From Vesta saturnalis (taxonomy: Eukaryota; Arthropoda; Insecta; Coleoptera; Lampyridae): DNA of 64,000 nt. The notes under the pieces are model-generated. The model did no database searches, was not told the DNA's origin, and saw nothing but the letters and a program-made list of their open reading frames with translations. Positions 23,101 through 37,300 of the stretch are shown here, in pieces. Position 1 is the stretch's first letter, and each line of letters opens with the position of its first letter. The stretch is from assembly GCA_036346205.1 (NCBI GenBank), contig JARFJB010001911.1:2176001-2240000 (forward strand), read 5' to 3'. A program made the translations under genes and the position numbers.

Positions 23101-25518
23101 AGCAATAATCTAGTTAAATTTAATGCTAACAAAACTCAGTGTTGCCTTATGTCCGCCAAAAAAGATCGATCATTTCCTGTTCTAAGTATGAATGGCTCAG
23201 TTCTTAAGTTTTCAGACTCTATTACTCTGTTGGGTATGACTGTATCTTCAAATCTCTCATGGGTTGACCATCATCTGTCAGCTACCAAAACAGCTGCTCG
23301 TAAAATAGGCTTTTTGTACAGATCTAAGCAGTACTTTACCTCTCGACAACTCCTTCTGCTGTATAAGGCCCAAATTCGGCCTCATCTGGAATATAATTCT
23401 CACCTTTGGGTTAGTGCTCCCCAATACGGTCTCGATATCGTTGATCGTATTCAAAAGAGAGCGATTAGGCTTATAAATGGCCCGTCCATAACTTCTCACA
23501 TACAGTCCCTTGAGCATAGAAGGATGGTTTCAGTTCTATCTTTGTATTATCGTTATTACAACGACTATTGTGCTGGTGAATTATATTCTTTGATACCATC
23601 TCGAGCTTTTTGAGCTGTTCGAGAAACACTCGGTTCGCTCATTTACATCATTAGTATGCAGTACAAATCTCCACTTGTCGTACCAAACGGGCGCAATCCA
23701 CATTTTTCTACACGCCTTCTAAACTCTGGAATGATCTCCCTAGTTCCTGTTTTCCTCTCACTTATGATATGCGAAAATTTAAGTGGCTGTTCATAGGCAT
23801 CTATTGGCAATTCATTATCCCTCTATCCATCCTCCTAAGTGTTCCTGAGTGCTTTAGCACGATAGGCCTAATTTAGCCTGTTCAGGTCCACAATCATAAA
23901 AAAAAAAAGTTGTACGTATTTTAAGTTGTTTTTATTACCATTACTTCGTGTGTTGTTTTTTTGGTTTTGTTTAGTTAATTTATAATTATAATTAATCAAT
24001 AAGTGTATCTATGGAAAAACGAAGAAATGTTCGATGTCTTGGCATGCTACATCTGATCCCACAGAAATTGTGTAATTACTGAGCAGATGTATTTGGATAA
24101 ATATCCGGAACGAAGCCAACCTGATAAATCTATTTTTAGACGTTTGGAATCTAATTTAAAAGAATTTGGTTCATTTACAAAACCTATTCTATCCCGTCAA
24201 AAACAATCTGATGATGAAAAAGCTAATACCGTTTTACAAGCCATTGTTGAAAACCCTGAAATATCGACAAAACGAATTGAACATCGTACTGGTAGAGCTA
24301 ATTCTGCAGCACAATTCATTTTAAATAAGAATAAGTTTCATCCATATAAATGTCGAGTTTGTCAGTGTCTTAAACCAGCTGATCAGGAGCGGCGAGCAGG
24401 TTTTTGCAAACGGTATACTAAAAAATGTGACGAAGGTCTAAATTTTCCTTTTAAATAATTTGGTTTCATGAAAGCATGATAATCAGCAATGGAATTTTCA
24501 ACCGACGTAACAAACATTATAGGGCAAAACAAAATCTTTATTTAAAAAAATAAACAAGACATAAACATAGATTTGGATTTAGTATGTGGATGGGCATTCT
24601 GGAACGAAGAAAGGACCTTTTATTTACCACAACAATTTGAATGCCGAACTATATCTGAACTTGCTAAGGGCTGATTTGGAAATTGCCTTGGATTTCTTGG
24701 TTTCAACAAGATGTTTCCCCAGCTCATAACTCAAGAAATATGCAGGACTATCTGTCATTGCGATTTACAGAAAAATGGATTGGAGTGAAGTAGCTTGGCC
24801 AGCCCGATCACCCGATTTAAGTCCGTTGGATTTTTTTTCTGTGGGGTTACCTGAAAAACGAAGCGTATAATAGGAGTTTTGGAAATCAAGAGCAGTTGTT
24901 ATTATCGGTTATGGCAGCAGTTAATATAATTAATGCTAGACCGTGTTTTAAATTCTTCAGTAAAAAGAGCTTACATGTGTCTTGAAAATAACGGTAACCT
25001 ATTTGAACAGTTATTTTAATTATTTAACTTTAATTAAATAGGTTTAAAAGATTGGAGTTGTTAAATTTGTACATAAAAAAATATTATCAAATACTAATAT
25101 TAATCCGAATTTTTCTTAAAAATTAGTTTCAAAACCATAATGGTTAAATTCGTAATAAAAAATACTATGGAATGTGTTTGTTTGCGGCGACATAAAAAAT
25201 AAAGTCGATGATGGTTTCTGGGAGACGAAATGTCGAATAAAAAATTTGAAAACGCCATCGAATAGAATTCAAAAAGTGACAATGAAGAAGCACTCTTGGT
25301 TTTTAAAAATTTTTTTAAATAAATGAAGGAATTACGAAAAAAGAAAAACCCAAAAATCGCATTTTGTTTTAAATCTCGGAAACGATAAACAATACTGAAC
25401 TTTAGCAAACTAAATGTGAACATGCTCTAAATTAAACAACTTTCCTCTAATTTAACTACCTTCGTACTTCTTACCGTTTTCAAGATCACAATGCTGTTCA
25501 TCCTTATCTTGGGCAAGT

Positions 25519-25520
<2 letters not shown>
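20141..25520 (+). mobile_element. Long-TIR Tc1/mariner-type element interrupted by a LINE
   Basis: Left arm 20141 to about 20540 and right arm about 25095-25520 are inverted copies of about 400 bases, beginning CAACATGCCCAAGATAAG and ending CTTATCTTGGGCAAGTTG, each bordered by (TA)n. Between them, outside the LINE, lie transposase remnants on the plus strand. A helix-turn-helix part is at 24087-24458 (ILSRQKQSDDEKANTVLQAI, NPEISTKRIEHRTGRA). A DDE part follows at about 24690-24860, with a Gln-Asp box and a PITRFKSVGFFF-type region split over frames. The element is dead. Confidence 0.7.
20640..23908 (+). mobile_element. Jockey-like non-LTR retrotransposon (APE endonuclease + reverse transcriptase), defective
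   Basis: Plus-strand LINE ending in a poly(A) at about 23899-23908. The apurinic-type endonuclease is split over 20701-21222 (HYCNIRGIRSN, LFLSETQ) and 21219-21878 (FVGDFNVHNSNW, LGLSDHCLI). The reverse transcriptase is at 22011-22946 (PIPKKGDKTDPSNYRPIA, VVALDISKAFDQVWHK, GVPQGSVIAPTLFLLYIND). A frame change then leads to the catalytic FADDS box at 22962-22976 and a C-terminal region to 23613 (YKAQIRPHLEYNSHLW, LEHRRMVSVLSLYYRYY). No gag-like ORF1 is seen and the frames are broken. The clade is called jockey-like from the RT style only. It sits inside the long-TIR mariner. Confidence 0.8.
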
Positions 25521-25580
<60 letters not shown>

Positions 25581-25584
25581 AATA
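25521..25584. repeat. (TA)n microsatellite between two related transposon ends
   Basis: TA run separating the right end of the 20-25.5 kb element from the left end of the related 25.6-kb fragment. Confidence 0.9.
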
Positions 25585-26490
25585 CACTGTGCCCAAGATA
25601 AGACGGACCACTATGGGGATTTCGGAAACAGTAAGATATAGAATTTGGGTTAAATTGACATTTTAGACTTGAGTAAAAGACATTTTCAAACTGACGAAAT
25701 TTCGCACCGTTCCAAAGTTATGCGACAAAAAACGAATGTTCACCATTTCGTTTTTGACAAATTGTTACTTTGTGGTTGATGTTAAATAAAAAGTAAGGAA
25801 CCTTCTACCGGTACTTTTTAACATGGAATGTATTAAATTGGAATCCGACATTTCGTTTTCGAGTAACCATCATTAACTTTGTATACGGTCCTGATTTTTA
25901 TATATAACATTAGAAGTTTTTTATCACACTTTATGGTTTAATTGCGATTTTTAAACTTATTTTACGATTATCGGAGAAAATCTATGAGCCTGTATCCCCC
26001 CAATAACTGTGCTTTCCTTAAATTAATGAAATAGCACAGAATGTTTCAATTTTGACTACAACTTTTATAACCAATTAATTACCATCAATCAACAACACAT
26101 AAATTGACAGATAACATTTGATAACAAGAAAATTTAAACATAACGCATAACAATAATTAAACAAAAAATTTAACAAATATCCCAAAAGCCCCCTTCGTTC
26201 TCCAAATATAAATAGAATCTTATAACTGTAAAGATCCAGAGCATTCTTTAACACAGTAACCGTTTGGACAGCGTTAAGTACCAATCTTCGGAGTTCTTCT
26301 TCTGTTCCAACGATATCTTTATAAACATAATTTTTTATGTGCCCCCAAAGAAAAATATCCAGCGGGGTTATATCGGAAGAACGAGCTGACAAGGTTGTTT
26401 AGAATGGGTGCTTAAAACTCTTCCGGCACACCTATTTGAAACGTAATCCCTAACAATGCGTGAATTCTGTGCAGGTACATTTATTTTCGG
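25585..26490 (-). mobile_element. Truncated Tc1/mariner-type element related to the previous one
   Basis: The left end reads CACTGTGCCCAAGATAAGAC, the same terminus type as the element at 20141-25520. The minus strand codes the end of a DDE transposase: an AQNSRIVRDYVSNR piece near 26440-26480, then SSDITPLDIFLWGHIKNYVY at 26380-26320 and a helical tail. The N-terminal half and the second terminus are missing. Confidence 0.6.
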
Positions 26491-28057
26491 ACGATTTTAC
26501 AAGATGTTAGTTACAAAATTTAGAGTTTACATTCTTTATCGTTTAATGTTGCAAAAATGCTCATTGATAAAGGGTTACGAATTAAATTAGAGTATGCATG
26601 TTTGAACCTAGGATAGCTTGAGGTATATCAATTAAAACTAATTGTTCACTAAGTTTTCAGTTACATTACAAATTATTTTGCATTAAAGCTAACGTTTAAT
26701 GCAAGTTAAAGACTAGAACTACATTCTCAATTACAAGGAACTAATGCACATAATGAGAATACCGTTGTAATTAGCATTAATACATTAACGACTTTTTTTA
26801 TGTAATTACGAGAAATAAATATACTAAGCAAATTAAATTAAAACTTATTTCATACTAGCCGTGCCCGTCGCGCGTTGCTGCGATCTCAGAATGGGGAGGG
26901 GGATATTAAGATTTTGTGATGCACGTGTCTCATATTTTAATTGAAGAGTGTGTTTACCATTTTTTGAGTTAATCGACCCATAGAATAAAAAGTTTCACAA
27001 AAAAATTTAATCCTCCATTTCACCTTCTTAGGGGTGGAATTTCGAAAAGCCATTTCTTACACTTCACAAAGAACACATCCTCGATCAATAAATCCCGGCC
27101 GATGCAGCTGTAAATGACATTTGCGGCGCGCGAACTGTCAAATGCGCGAAGATAAGATAAGTTTTAGTGATTACATTCCGCAAAACTATTTAATGATACA
27201 TCGAGTGGCGGTGATAATATTTTCCAACCTTTATGTTATAAAATTTAGTTAACAATTCATTGTTTTGGATTCACAAAAATTGAATGAGTTCATTTAAACG
27301 AACCTTGTACGTTTTGAAACTTACAAGTCTGGAGTTTGAAATTGAATAACTCTTTTACAAAGAGGGCATACATTTTGTTTCCTACGATGTTTCATAATTT
27401 TATTTCTCTCCCAAACGACTTTTTACCGAGAAATCTCGATCGTAGACGCATCTGTGGTATTAACCCTTAACATCTTACTACGAACTACGACTATCTGCCA
27501 CGAGTTCCGTCGGCAACCTCCTTATTATAATAAGTTTACGCAACGCCTACAGCGAATTTGGCGAGTAACCCTTCTACAGCACAAAAGACTATACTCGTGT
27601 ATATGCCTATAATTAAAATTGGATTCAATGTGTTTTGTACATTTAATATAAAAGAAAATACAAATGCGTTAAAAATAGTTGTACCATGATTCTTTCACTT
27701 TTGCCCCTATTTGTTGATATAACACGCCGAATGCATGAAAACCCAACGTGCTGGGCACAAAAGATTTTTAATATTATTTAATAGTAGAACACGCCACACA
27801 CGTGTTCTGGCAGTCTTAATCTCTTGCGAATTCACATATTTTATAAAGAGTGTTTGATATTAAGGTTTATTCAGTTTTTTTTATTGAATAAAACTGCAGC
27901 AATTGCTCTCAAAACGTAAGTGTAAAGCTTCATATCTAAAAATATAGTTTACCCAAAGAAAAGCGTTAATACTTAGGTATCATGTTCTTCATGTACCTCA
28001 TTAAGTGTGGAACTTTCTTAAGACACAAAATTATGTATCTTTGAGAATATCATTATA
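26490..28057. other. Non-coding stretch with a possible repeat-element start
   Basis: No gene seen. A GC-richer segment at about 26857-26890 (CTAGCCGTGCCCGTCGCGCG) resembles the start of dispersed insect repeats that carry a 'cccgtcgcg' box, and a second GC-rich patch lies at 27090-27160. This is tentative; no coding capacity is attached. Confidence 0.3.
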
Positions 28058-29459
28058 CAGGGTCCGCCAGTGAAGCGGGACATTTTGAAGTACCCAATTT
28101 TTTCAAAACTTTTTGTACAGATTTGAGTATAGGAAAGTATGCCATTTTATGTCTTAAAAATAATTCCTCTCGAATGGGAACCATGTCTTCTAACTTCTAA
28201 CTTAGATTAATAATTTTTATTATTCGACAGAACAAGACAGGTTAAATTCGGCCAATCTCTTGTTTGATGTTCGATGCTAATTCCGGTAAGGTTTGCGGTC
28301 TATTACTCTATACCCTCCCGCTCTTCAGAAATCCGCAAAAAAATCGCATGCCGAAAGATCAAGTCAATATCTCCATGACCTCATTATTATTTGACAGTTA
28401 CTGACATTTCAACAGAAACATGGAGAAGTGGTCAGGTGTTCAGCGTGCGTTTTGCGTAAAATCGTTTTATAAAAATGGTGAGTGTGTGACTTCGGTATAA
28501 CGATTGTTTCGTAATAATTTCAATGTTCCATGACATGGAAGTGTGCCGCCTGCTCGTGCAATTATACAGTGGGTAAGAAAGTTTGAAGAAACTGGCTCCA
28601 CATTAAACTTGAAGCATACAGGGGCAATAAGGTCTGTAAGGACTGAGAAAAACATTGATAGAGCGCGAGTAGCATTAACACTATTCCACTGCAGTGAAAC
28701 ATGAGTTGAAAGATGATGATATGCTTGTTCGCAGGATTTTTAGGAAGAAATATTACGACGTATACATGATGATGAAAACTTTATTCACCACATTTCCATT
28801 TAAACGGATATGTAAACAAGCAGAATAGTCACTATTGGAATGACGAAAACCCAGGAGAGATACACCAAAAGCCATTAAGTAGTCCGAAACTTACAGTGTT
28901 GTGGGCAATTTCATCATATGGTATTATTGGGTATACTTTTTCCAAGACGATAGAGGAAACACGACAACTGATACGGCAAACCGCTACACACACATCATCA
29001 AGACATTTGTGACGGAAGAGTTACCTAGGTTTCCGGACATCAATTATTTTCAGCAGGACTGGGCCACAAGTCATACTGCTCGCGTATCTATGACTGATTT
29101 AAGGGAAGTTTTCCCGGGCCGACTCATCTGATCTTTCAGCATGTGATGTTTTTCTTTAGGGATTTTAGATCAGGGTATACAGTACCACAAACCTTACCGG
29201 AATTAGCAATAAACCTTACACAAGAAATTGAGCGAATTCAAACTGTCCTGCTCCGCCGAGTAGTGAAAAATGTTCAATCTAGATTAGAAGAGTGTTTACA
29301 CACAAAAATCTCTCTCACTTGAGCGGAATTATTTTTAAGACATAAAATGTTATACGTTCCTCTACTCAAACCTGTAAAAAAAGTTTTGATAATAAATATT
29401 ATCAAAAATAATAAAAAAATTGGGTACTTCAAAATGTCCCTCTTCAGTGGCGGACGCTG
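28058..29459 (+). mobile_element. Tc1/mariner-like element with N-terminal DUF4817-type helix-turn-helix, decayed
   Basis: Inverted ends of about 100-150 bases (left CAGGGTCCGCCAGTGAAGCG; right CTTCAGTGGCGGACGCTG) are flanked by TA. The plus-strand transposase remnant starts at 28420 with VQRAFCVKSFYKNGE and IIQWVRKFEETGSTLNLK. It continues through broken frames including NYFQQDWATSHTA (about 29050, catalytic Asp box) and ends near 29330 with ERIQTVLLRRVVKNVQSR. Stops interrupt it throughout. Confidence 0.75.
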
Positions 29460-30123
29460 TATAACTTTGTTTTATTATTTTTACTAACAAAACTCGTAGT
29501 ATACATAAGAAAAGTAATAACAAAAACGAATTAGAATTTCGTTAATTGACATTTTATATATTTTTTAAATATAGGGTAATGAAGGTCTAACTCTTTTGAA
29601 GTCATAAATATTACTTATATTTACCATTTCTTCAGTTTGAGTTTCTTCTTATATACATTCTAGCAACTTTTCTTTTAACATTTGGTTGTAATGTTCTAGC
29701 GTTTTTACACAAGATTTATATCTGTAATAAATAAGGTGCGGAGGTGTGAGATTCTTCATCGCTTAATCAACTATGAAGTATTGTTTTAAGTGTGTGTGGT
29801 TATTGATAAATTGTAATCAGTACCTAAGTGAGTCTCTACTTGTCGAGATAATTTAAATAGAAATATATTCTTTTCTCTTAATACAGATGTGATAGCTGCA
29901 AAGTGTCTTCATTTTTTGGAGACATCAAAAATATTGCAATGCACATTAACTTTTACGTTTAAAAAAATAAATTTTACGTGGGATGGCAAAAAGCGGTCCC
30001 CTTTGCAATCCTCGATAACACATATCCGCGTAATTAAAATCTTACTGCGGTTTCCTGTACAAATACATAAACCAAAAATTACTACTCGATTTTTATCAGT
30101 TATTGCTTACTATAATTAACAAA
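29460..30123. promoter_or_regulatory. Upstream region of WAP gene 1
   Basis: About 660 AT-rich bases between the transposon and the first AUG of WAP gene 1. Any core promoter must lie here, but no motif could be assigned with confidence. Confidence 0.25.
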
Positions 30124-33100
30124 ATGATCAATAAATGTTTACCTTATTTTTACATACTTTTAATACTTAATATTACAGCGGCTCAAAGAAAACCAGGAAG
30201 TTGTCCAAGAGGTTTACCAATACCAATTTGTGCAAAAACCTGTTTTAACGATTCGAAATGTAGTGGTAGCGCAAAATGTTGCAGAACAGATTGTAATGGT
30301 TCTATCTGTGTGGAACCTATAGGTTTGCAAACAGGTTAAATCTCCATTATTTATTAAAAGCTCTGTTGAATAGAGTTTTATAGCTGTAGCTCAAACTAAA
30401 CCAGGGAGGTGTCCAGTTCAATTAGATATTCTTGTATGTGCAATGACCTGTGATGGAGATCACCAGTGTAGTGGCGAGTCAAAGTGTTGCAGAACAAGTT
30501 GCAATGGATTTATTTGTATAGATCCTGTGTATGATGCGCCACTTTCACCAGGTAAAACAGCTACTTTTATATTACTATTAGCCATTATCATTCTATTAAA
30601 CAGTGCGTAAATATGGAAGTTGCCCACCACGACTAGGTGTACCTATATGCGCTGTAACATGTGAAAATGATATCATTTGCTCCGGAGCTACAAAATGTTG
30701 TCCAACTGATTGTGGGGGATCTCTTTGCGTACAACCACTAGCAGAAGTGTATACTCGAACTTTAGGTTTGAATGCAATTGTGCCTTTTTTTAATTAAGCT
30801 TACATTTGAATTGACTTAGTGTTTGTATATATTTGTGTTTAGTTACTCATCAGAGAAAGCCAGGAAGATGTCCATCTACCATAAATTTACCAGAGTGTGA
30901 AGTTACTTGTGAAGCAGATTTTCAATGTCCAGGAGCATCAAAATGTTGCATGACCGACTGTAATGGATTTACTTGCATTAATCCGATATTTGAGGAACCT
31001 CAACCGGCACGTCTAATTTCAGGTATAGTATGTATATTTTACCACTCCCAAGATAATAATTCTATTGGACAGAGCTTAAAGATGGCAATTGTCCAAAACA
31101 GATAAATATTCTCATCTGCGCACCAACGTGCAGAAATGACAATTCGTGTCCAGGAACTACAAAATGTTGTCGTACTGTATGTGGTGGGGCGGTTTGCACT
31201 GAACCATATACAGAAATACTGACTAGAGCACCAGGTTAGAATAGAACTTTTACATACCTTTTGTTTAAGCAATATACTAATTAGTACAATCACCATTTTA
31301 GCAGTTACTCCACAGCCAAAACCAGGAAAATGTCCAGCTAGGCTAGATGTACCTGAATGTGAAGTTACGTGTGAAGGAGATCATCAATGTTCTGGCTTAG
31401 CAAAATGTTGTCAAACTAATTGCTTTGGATTTGTATGCATTAATCCAACACCTGACACACCAACACATCCAGGTATATAAAAATATGTGTAAAATGTATG
31501 TCAAAATTAACTCATCACTACTCAGATAAAACAGTTGGAACATGTCCAGCGAGTGTTAATTTGCCGATTTGTGCAAGAACTTGTGAAAATGATAGCTTTT
31601 GTTCGCATGGTACTAAATGTTGCGAAACTGATTGTCGTGGAACCGTTTGTATGGAACCAGCAACCATATCAACAACTCCGGCTACAAGTAAGGATTTATT
31701 CAAAAATATTTTTTTCTGAAATCGTCTATTTTTGGTCAATTACTAAAATTGAATCTTCCGGAATAGTCATGAAAAGACTTCAATTTTTATTTTTGACATT
31801 AAGACTTGATTAATTGTTTTGGTCGGCTCTGTAAGCAAAACAGTGGTGAAGGATACTACTACATATTTATATAACATCTTTATCCTTAAAAATTTTAAAA
31901 CAAATTGTTATGATAATTAGCGATTTCACAAGAAATTATATACATGAGCTCGTCAGTAGAATGTCTCACTTGACTCGGGCCCTTAAAATATTCGTATTTC
32001 AATATGGCCTCCTCGACAGAAATTCCACATTTTCCTGACTGTTATGTAAATATCTATTCAATGGGCAGTATTAATTATTACCTAATTTTGCTTTCATTCA
32101 CAAAAACCATAAATAAAACGCTTATCTACTACTACTATAAAAATCAAACGAACTATATAATATTCATAATTTTATTGAATTATTCGTAGCATATCGGTAT
32201 AATTTTATAATGTTCATCTGATCCGAGACGTCCGTTTATCAGTCCGGTCATATCCGCGGTTACCGAAAAGCAGCTTTTCGGTTAATCTCTTTCGGTAATC
32301 ACTTTTTTTTAATTTGCTTTCACTAATTGATAGAATACAAACTAGACGATACGCTATTTCAACCTCGACCGGATGAACCCTACTGGATCAAAAGTGCAGG
32401 TCAACAAAAATTTTAATGCGTAACCTACAGCAACACGATAGCATTCTTTGTGAATCTTCCAAATAAGCATTACACTAACCTTAAATTGAGGGCAAACACA
32501 ATTCCCTTGAACGATTAGTCCTTCAAACTTATTTCACATATTTTACTGCTTTCGAAACATAAACCGAAGATGGCAACCTATTTGCACCAAAATAGTTGAA
32601 ATCGGAACGTTAAAGAATATGACCTTGCATTTTTGGACGAATGTATGCTGTTTAGTTTTGATATATACTGATTCAGATTGGTAACCACTAGGAAATACGG
32701 CTCAATGACCGTGTATTGTCTGTCTACAGCATTAACGTGACCATACTTTTTAGGTATTGAAGTCATCACAAAACTGACTTGATCGTTATACCACTGTACT
32801 CTTTATACTAATTTTTTCAAATATGTTTTTTATACGTTTGACTGACAAAAGCATCAAGTAAAAGCTTTAGACTTCAACAAAGGCTAAAAATGTGGACTCG
32901 AAATTTTTTAAGACTTAGGCTCTGTGATATGCGAATTTTATTACATCGACTGCCACAACGCACATATTGACTGGTTAACCGATCTGCGCCTTCTGTTGGT
33001 GCGACTGAACTACGTCGCTTGATGTTCACTATTGTTTAAGGAACCTGTCGTGAACTTATGACGTTGTTGCCTTCTAGAGAATGTGGATCGAGAAGGAATA

Positions 33101-34269
33101 AAATCCACATGTAACCAAAAATAAAATCTCTTTAAATAGTTTTCCTCGACATGCCTATAGAAGGAAAGGGCAATGATTAGATATTTTAAAACTTCCTTCA
33201 ACGGTTTGTCGGGGATATTACGAGGTAAAAGAAGAAACTTCTACTATTAGCCAGACTCTATGCAGGTCAGGCCCGATTTTCGGAAGTATAAACTAGAACA
33301 CTCAATTTTATTTTATTTTGAGTATACTTCCTCTTGACAGTATACGTAGCATGCCGACCCTACATTCATCTACACAACACACCTTCAAAGCCTTCATCAA
33401 TGTTAGTTTAATTACCATGTCAGTCAATGTTCCACTATTAAATTTATTTGTACGTTTCGTTTCTACATTCTTAGAAGAGTAACCTTATGCCACAGGTTAC
33501 ATTGACTAATGCTGGATTTCTGTCACAAGTTCTCGACCATGATAGGAAGGCAGGCGACGTACTACATCGCTAAGATCTTTCTGGTATCTTCTTCTCTAGG
33601 CATGTGCACCAGAATGATGGGCATCAGGTGTCCTTGTTTCTTGATCTGTTATTGGTGGGAATCCTCGTAGAGTTCGGCACATGAATGCACATAGCACTGC
33701 TTAGCTTGATTCCTTACTTAACAAATAGGTGCCTTATCCTACACTTGAATAAACGTCAAGTTTCAATAAAATGAAATGTGTTTGAATAAGACAAGAATGC
33801 AAATCGTACACATATGCAAAATAACTACCTCATCTGCTCACACAAATACAAATCCTATTCCATATGAAATTCTCGTGCCATCAACTCACACATCTTTAAT
33901 ATGACCCTGTAAATTTACTTCAATACTATCTTCAAAATTTGGTTTCGACAACCAAATCTATTTCAAAACAAACTCCACTTTTAAAATTTATGCTTCACTG
34001 ATGTTCATTTGCTTAGCAACAGTTAGTATGAAGTATGACCTATGATGATAACGTTTATTGAATAATAATTGTTATGGATTTTAGCATATAGTTAACGTTA
34101 AGTATGGCTTAATGTTAAGTTGCAAATTGACATTAATGTTTAAAAATGAAATATCGAACTTTACTCAAAAACCTATAAAAGCTTCACTTTGAAAAAATGA
34201 ACAAAATATTTACTTCACCCAAACTGCTAAAACTTAACTTAATAATTTCAACAACGTACTTATCCGTAA

Positions 34270-34363
<94 letters not shown>

Positions 34364-37300
34364 ATACATATACTAAATGTTCTACCTCATGGTGAAATAT
34401 TACGACTTGCAACTAATTCCATAAAAGCAATATTTTAAAACTAAAACTCGATCACTTGATAATAATCTACATTTTGTTTGTACTATAATATTACCACAAT
34501 GTCTCAATTATAAACAAAGAAAAATATTTATTATTGGCTCACATTGTGCCCATAATTGCAGAGTATAAATCTCCACCACAAGCGCAACCTTTACTTATGA
34601 ATCTTAATTTCAGTTTCAAATGTTATTAACTGTACTCCCCAAATCTACCATGGTGGTCATGGTTAGGCACCCTGCTTATTAATTCAAATCGTCTCATAGC
34701 CATAATAAAGTGAAAAACTTTATCACACCTCTATTCACAAGAAATTCCATATTTGCAAAAAATAAAATTGAATTTTAATCTAATTTTAATGCATACGCAT
34801 ACTACTTAATCTTAATTCTATTTCTACTCCCTTTTATACTAACAGATTTACAAGCAAAAGCTAGTTTATTTTAAATCTTTAATGAGATACGAAACTTATT
34901 TTTAAATTTGGCCAAATTGTACATAACATGACACATCCTGACACAAGAAAAATATCCATTTCATGTTGTCGGAAGTCACTCTCAGAGATTTTTACAGCCA
35001 TACCCCGTATAATAATTTTTAACAATCACTTTCGTATTTTCTAGTAGTGTGGAATATCATGAATATCCATGTACCTAAATAGCTTGTGTCGATAGGGAAC
35101 CGAAACCGGTTATATCCTATTTCCACCGATGGCGGCTTTGGCTTTGGTGAATACGGTGTTCCAGGCGTCTAGTTATAGCAAGAAAGTTACCCAGATCTTC
35201 TGTCGAAATATTATTTGAAGTACTTTCTCTCTGGTATCGGCTGCCGTTCGGGGTTTCCGTGAACCACACGAGTACCGTAAATGCCTTAGTCGTTGTGACT
35301 GATGCTATCGCCGCCATTCTCACTTTTCCGCCTTGAAGGGGTTGGTGGATCTAGCCCGGATGTCTTCTATCTTCATCGCTGCGATAGCGGAAATTCAACT
35401 AGTGATTCGGCGGTTGGGATCTGTGTTGGTTTCGTATGTTCTTCAAGATCTAGTGGTGACGATTAATTGAGTGTGGACTTTAAAAACTATGGTATCGTGC
35501 TAAGCATCAGAGGTATCCCGTACCCCGTAGGACCTCTTAACTTCTTGCAACTTTGACAAATTTAAGTGTTACTGCAAAAAAACCACCATAAATCATACTC
35601 TAATAAAAAAATAACCGATGTGGCCAGCACATGACTTTCTTATGCACGTGTAAAAGCTAATCAGTCATAATACGGATATTTTTAACTTATTCATGTTTTT
35701 CTTTACATTAAACGTGTAGAACACATGTAACCAATTTATAAACGTAATAAATAATACATATAGTCTACCTGACAAGAAAAAGTATCAACGCATTTTTCTC
35801 CTTAGGATGTAAATGTTCTTTTTGGCTTAACATAAACAAATCAAATTCTATCTAATTTATATTAATTAAATAATGACGTTTCTTTTTGTTTGTGCAATAT
35901 GAAATTCATGGCTATAATAATTAATTTCTGTTTTAGTTATTCATATGAATCTATCCATAACATCTCCAAAATTTTTTTAATGCTTGTTTAGTTGCTTAGA
36001 ATACTTTCTATAATCAGATTTTTTAGATGTCAAAAGCTGTTTTAGGGAATCCTTTTATTTTTGAGGGCCTAATTATTACGCTACAAAATACAAAATTTAT
36101 AATTTAATTATCTTTAATAGCTCAACAAACGTTTCTTCGAGTTTTTAATAAAGTTAGCAGTGTGAGATATTAACGAAATGTCCGAAAAATACGTTTATAT
36201 GTAAACTGAATTTAACCAAAATTGATAGTACCGAGATATTTTAAAATAAGTATAGTTTCATCCAAATCGGTTACGAATTTAGTGCACGAACGTACGACAC
36301 ACGACATAGGATACACGATACTCAACGCATGACACACGATACGCAACACACTAAGCGCACACACGCACACACATACGCATACACAGACATACACAAACAT
36401 ACACACAGAGACGCACCCACATACTCACGGACATACACAAGCACACACGCCTACACACACGTGTCTACACACGTTCATAGATACTCAAGCATACAGCACA
36501 CCCGCACCGACACACACACACAACAAACACACACACAAACACACACACACACACACACACTCACACTCACACTCACACACATCACACTCCACACCCACAC
36601 TCACACCTACACCACACCCACACCACACCACACCCACACCACACCCACACCCACCCACACCCACACCCACACCCACACCCACACCCACACCCACACCCAC
36701 ACTCACACTCACACTCACACTCACACCACACTCACCCACACCACACTCACACTCACACTCACACCACACTCACACTCCACTCACACCTCACACTCACACT
36801 CACACCACACCCACACCACACCACCCACTCACACTCACACTCACACCCACCTCACACTCACACTCACACTCACACTCACACTCCCTCACCTCACACTCAC
36901 ACTCACACTCACACTCACACCACACTCACACTCACACCACACTCACACCACACCACACTCACACCCCACACCACCCACACTCACACACACACCACACTCA
37001 CACCCCACCACACCACACCCACACCACACCACACCACACCACACCACACTCACACTCACACTCACACCACACTCACACCACACTCACACTCACACCACAC
37101 CCACACCACCCACACCACACCCACACCCCACACCCACACCACACACCACACCCACACCCACACCCACACCCACCACACCACACCACACCCACACTCACAC
37201 TCACACCCACACACTCACACCCACACTCACACTCACACTCACACTCACACTCACACTCACACTTACACTCACACCCACACACTCACACTCACACTCACAC

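Noticed and set aside
31518..31813. Overlapping frames on both strands in WAP exon 7
   Set aside because: Shadows of the WAP exon, whose cysteine pattern and splice sites fit the plus-strand frame.
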